A stretch of DNA of 64,000 bases. It comes from Astragalus membranaceus (Eukaryota > Streptophyta > Magnoliopsida > Fabales > Fabaceae). The notes under the pieces are model-generated. The model made no database searches. It was not told the origin of the DNA and was given only the letters and a program-made list of their open reading frames with translations. A program made the translations under genes and the position numbers. The DNA is taken from the NCBI GenBank assembly GCA_039519185.1, contig CM076854.1:74953948-75017947 (forward strand), given 5' to 3'. This document shows, in pieces, positions 60,701 to 64,000 of this stretch. How positions within the stretch are numbered: position 1 is the stretch's first letter; each line of letters opens with the position of its first letter.

Positions 60701-61262
60701 ATGAGAGAGTGGCTGCGGCATTGAGGAGAGAGAGTGAGTGGAATTGCAAGTTGTCATGTTGTACTATACTTGACCTTTCAAAATTCCAAAGATTATTGAT
60801 TATTCCTTTCTAGATAATTCCTCATTATTCATGCCTCTTTGGGCCATATCCTAGGAATCAATCATTGGGCCCAAAATTCCATGATATCACCATTCCCAAA
60901 ATTGATTTGATACCTCACCTTGAAGGAAATTCCCATTTTGCCCTTTTCCTTGAAGTTTGACTTTTTATGCAAAAATTCATCAATGCATGCGCATAAAAAA
61001 TATGACCCAACTCATTTTGATCCAAATAAATTTCTCCAAAGTTGCACAGTGATTTTTACTGAGAAATTACCTTTTTGGGTAAAATGACCAAAATACCCTT
61101 TTTGCCCAAAAAACCCTAATTTTGCCCCGAAGTGCATCCCAACCCTAAAAATGCATGCCCATAGCACTTCTCACTTTTCAAAATAATGCCACACCTCTGA
61201 AACTATTTATTTTTGTGGAAAATTAGGGTTTCAACCTAGGCGGACAAAATTAGGGTATAACA
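57710..61262 (-). mobile_element. 3' LTR of a third Ogre-type element
   Basis: On the minus strand it starts TGTTATACCC and ends GACTTTTTCGGGCGCAACA, 3,553 bp. The last ~800 bp (57710-58500) contain the TCGCACCGGGAGATACG/CTACGTAGCTTTGAG region shared by Ogre and element E. The central part (58500-61000) differs from both, so this is a separate subfamily with a swapped U3. Pyrimidine- and purine-rich stretches near 59100-59400 and 60000-60330 give only chance ORFs. Confidence 0.88.
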
Positions 61263-61541
61263 GCTGCCCCTCTTTATTTGGATTTTGACAAGGAATATGA
61301 ATTGGCCGAAACATATTCCGAGGCAAAATAGAGATAAAGAATTCAGAAATTATTCCAACTTTGTCTTCCTAGAGAAACCCGAATTATCCTTTTCCTTTTT
61401 TTGCTGTTTTTTTTGTTGTTTTAGAGAGAGAGCCAACACTTGTTGCATTGACGGGAAATTAGAAATTAGTAAAAAGCAGTAAGTAAGAAAAACTGTAAAT
61501 TGGGAAATTCGGAGGCTACCTAAAACCTTCTAACGGATTCT
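61263..61541 (-). mobile_element. Internal 3' end of the third Ogre-type element
   Basis: On the minus strand the polypurine tract AAAGAGGGGCAGC is at 61263-61275. Before it lie phrases also found at 18330-18415 (AATATGAATTGGCC reversed, GAATTCTTTAT). Cut off by the gap, so nothing is known of its genes. Confidence 0.8.
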
Positions 61542-62041
61542 NNNNNNNNNNNNNNNNNNNNNNNNNNNNNNNNNNNNNNNNNNNNNNNNNNNNNNNNNNN
61601 NNNNNNNNNNNNNNNNNNNNNNNNNNNNNNNNNNNNNNNNNNNNNNNNNNNNNNNNNNNNNNNNNNNNNNNNNNNNNNNNNNNNNNNNNNNNNNNNNNNN
61701 NNNNNNNNNNNNNNNNNNNNNNNNNNNNNNNNNNNNNNNNNNNNNNNNNNNNNNNNNNNNNNNNNNNNNNNNNNNNNNNNNNNNNNNNNNNNNNNNNNNN
61801 NNNNNNNNNNNNNNNNNNNNNNNNNNNNNNNNNNNNNNNNNNNNNNNNNNNNNNNNNNNNNNNNNNNNNNNNNNNNNNNNNNNNNNNNNNNNNNNNNNNN
61901 NNNNNNNNNNNNNNNNNNNNNNNNNNNNNNNNNNNNNNNNNNNNNNNNNNNNNNNNNNNNNNNNNNNNNNNNNNNNNNNNNNNNNNNNNNNNNNNNNNNN
62001 NNNNNNNNNNNNNNNNNNNNNNNNNNNNNNNNNNNNNNNNN
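61542..62041. other. Assembly gap, exactly 500 N
   Basis: A round-number gap, so the true distance is unknown. The reading frame of X residues across it is an artefact. Confidence 1.
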
Positions 62042-64000
62042 TATGTATCAAAAAATTTCTATGTTCGATAACATATATATTGTTTATTCTATCGAAAAGT
62101 TCAATATGTTACTTTTAATAAATGTCTTTAACTTGTTTATTTTATCATTTTGTTTTTGTAAAGAAAGAGTTTAGTACATTTAATTCTTTTTTTTTTTGAG
62201 ATTAGTACATTTAATTCTGGGAGAGTTCTCATGTAATACATAGGTATCTTAAACAATAAAAAGTTTAGTATTTAAAAGACAAAGTCCCAAAAAACATAAT
62301 TCCTTATTTAAATATTAAATTAAAAAATCATTTTTTAACAGTAAATAATAAAAGTTCATATCATAAAAACATTATTTATGGTAAGCACTTTTAAAATAAA
62401 TACAATAAATAGCATTTTTATATTATGCATTTTCATACATGTTTATTTTATGGTATTTCTTCTTAAAAAAGAATATCATAGATATGCTATTTTTGGTACA
62501 CATTTTTAATAGGTTTAATCTAAATAGAGTGGCTTCTATGGTGTGGGATCAACAAAGTCCCTCTTCGTTGTACGTGTCATATGTGCAAATGGATATAGCG
62601 TAAAATGTTCTGAATGTTTTGGATTTCATGCTTTTTTTATAAGCAAGAAATTCATTGATGAGAGTACAAGGGGTACTCCATTCGAAGGTGTTACAAAGTC
62701 TGACACATGGGGCCCCGTTAAAACCTACTAGGACCAAAACCCAATAGAAAAAAGATCCCGGCAAGAAAAAGAGTACCCCGACACCTCCGAAGTAAACAAG
62801 GCTTCAAATTACATCATTTGTTCCCATTCCCCTACTCCCTACACCAAAGTCCAAACCTTCAATTCTACAGTCATCATATAGGTACATAGCTGCTATGAGT
62901 ACAAATTCCAACTAGAAAATACAATTGCCCACCCTATCCCATAATATACCAAGTCTGCGCTTCATCCCACCATTATCATATTGTCTTTGATCATCATCTG
63001 TTCACTTCATTAATGCTGCATCATGCTTGGAATTCTAATGCATCAAAGACAGAATTTTTAATGATTGCAGCCATCTTCATATCCAGTGTAATACCCTGGT
63101 ATGTCAACCATAGAAGAAATACTAAAATATACAAACTAGCATACATCAGAGTTATTTCCTGTATTTGGACATTGAACTCACTACAACAGTTAATGAAAAC
63201 TCATCAAGTATTCTCTCATTTACATAACATTAACTACATAAAAGTACATTATTAACTTAGTTCCATAATTAATCCTTTCCTCATCCTAGAGTTCAATATC
63301 CAATAACAGAAATAATGGAACAAGTTATTATATTGAAATACATAGAAACGAGGGAACAACATAAACATGAAAATAACCAAGTCTTCAACAGCTCCGCTTA
63401 ATGCACCTTCTAACCGGCTTCTTTGCTTTCGCTTTTTCCTGTTTCTCTTTAAAAACCATACCATATAAAGGGTGAGATTACAAATCTCAGTGAGTCCTAT
63501 CGTGACCCCTCACTACACTTACGGAACAATTATGAATCTTTTCTTCTCGTAGTTCAAAATATAAACTCCGTGTCTTTCTAACTTAGCACGACACCGACCC
63601 CAGCTTTGGTAATCCCGGTGAACCGTACTACTTAACTTTAACATAACACCGACCCCAACTTTGGTAATCCCGGTGAACCCCTTTCCCTAATGGTAAAAAC
63701 CCGCCTAGTATGCTTGCCTCTTTGGGTCGTCACCCATATAAGTCTATACTGACCTATTTGTCTTTTCATTTAAACCTCAACAGTCTTTTTCATTTAAACC
63801 TCATTCAGTCATTGATGAACTATCTTGTACGTCCATCACATTCTCATATATTAGCGTCATTCTCACTCGTGATTACTAACAATAATAGCAATTCACTTAC
63901 TTAGAAAGGTTCACTTCCGATGACTCGAACATAATCATTTATATCGATTTACGGTAATTTGACAAATACATAAGGTTGGGGAAAGGGATTGGAATACATT
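62042..64000 (-). repeat. Near-identical second copy of 27071-29029
   Basis: The copy begins at the first base after the gap and runs to the window end with only a handful of differences (for example 63063 lacks two bases present near 28091, and 63314 T versus 28343 G). It includes the AT-rich unique sequence, the LINE-like tail, the TCCAG at 63082-63086 and the first ~914 bp of the family A LTR (from 63087). Since the insertion junction itself is copied, this is one locus seen twice, not a second insertion. Confidence 0.96.

Noticed and set aside
61530..62051. 173-codon ORF
   Set aside because: Made of gap N residues.

Overview
This is an intergenic stretch of a large plant nuclear genome, made almost entirely of nested retrotransposons. 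A legume is the best guess. The reason is the Ogre-type Ty3/gypsy elements: a tRNA-Arg-like primer site, an extra ORF before gag, a candidate intron between protease and reverse transcriptase, two RNase H domains and LTRs over 3 kb. This combination is best known from legumes. I see no intact host gene, rRNA, tRNA or CRISPR array, and every retroelement gene found is broken.

Layout, left to right. 1-70: SINE fragment. 216-3042: long LTR, joined directly to 3043-21941, an Ogre-like element whose 5' LTR has lost its first ~236 bp. It carries ORF1, gag-pro, an intron and RT-RH-aRH-INT, all with stops or frameshifts. 21942-22412: long foldback repeat cut by the Ogre LTR. 23464-23648: SINE with a perfect 18-bp target duplication. 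23975-26901: gag-only Tat-type element. 27571-28110: possible 3' remains of a LINE on the minus strand.

28116-47101 is a minus-strand non-coding LTR element (family A, target duplication TCCAG). Its 5' LTR is split by a younger non-coding Ogre-like element, 34404-44718 (element E, target duplication ACGAG). 47252-49483 is a solo LTR (target duplication TTAAT). 49484-50135 and 54959-55369 are two parts of one minus-strand LINE ORF1, split by a Reina-like chromovirus (50136-54886) that lost its 5' LTR and ends in a small scrambled repeat. 55727-55820: SINE tail. 56746-57709: LTR pieces in opposite orientations. 57710-61541: 3' end of a third Ogre-type element, minus strand. 61542-62041: 500 N. 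62042-64000: near-identical second copy of 27071-29029.

How the parts relate. The intact target duplications fix an order: LINE first, then family A and the solo LTR inside it, then E inside A. E has no coding capacity but shares the Ogre element's primer site, polypurine tract, leader and 3' untranslated blocks, so it looks like a non-autonomous partner using Ogre proteins. The strongest candidate for undescribed biology is a pair of small hairpins in the 3' untranslated region of both elements. Between the two copies, paired positions change together, which is what selection on RNA structure would produce.
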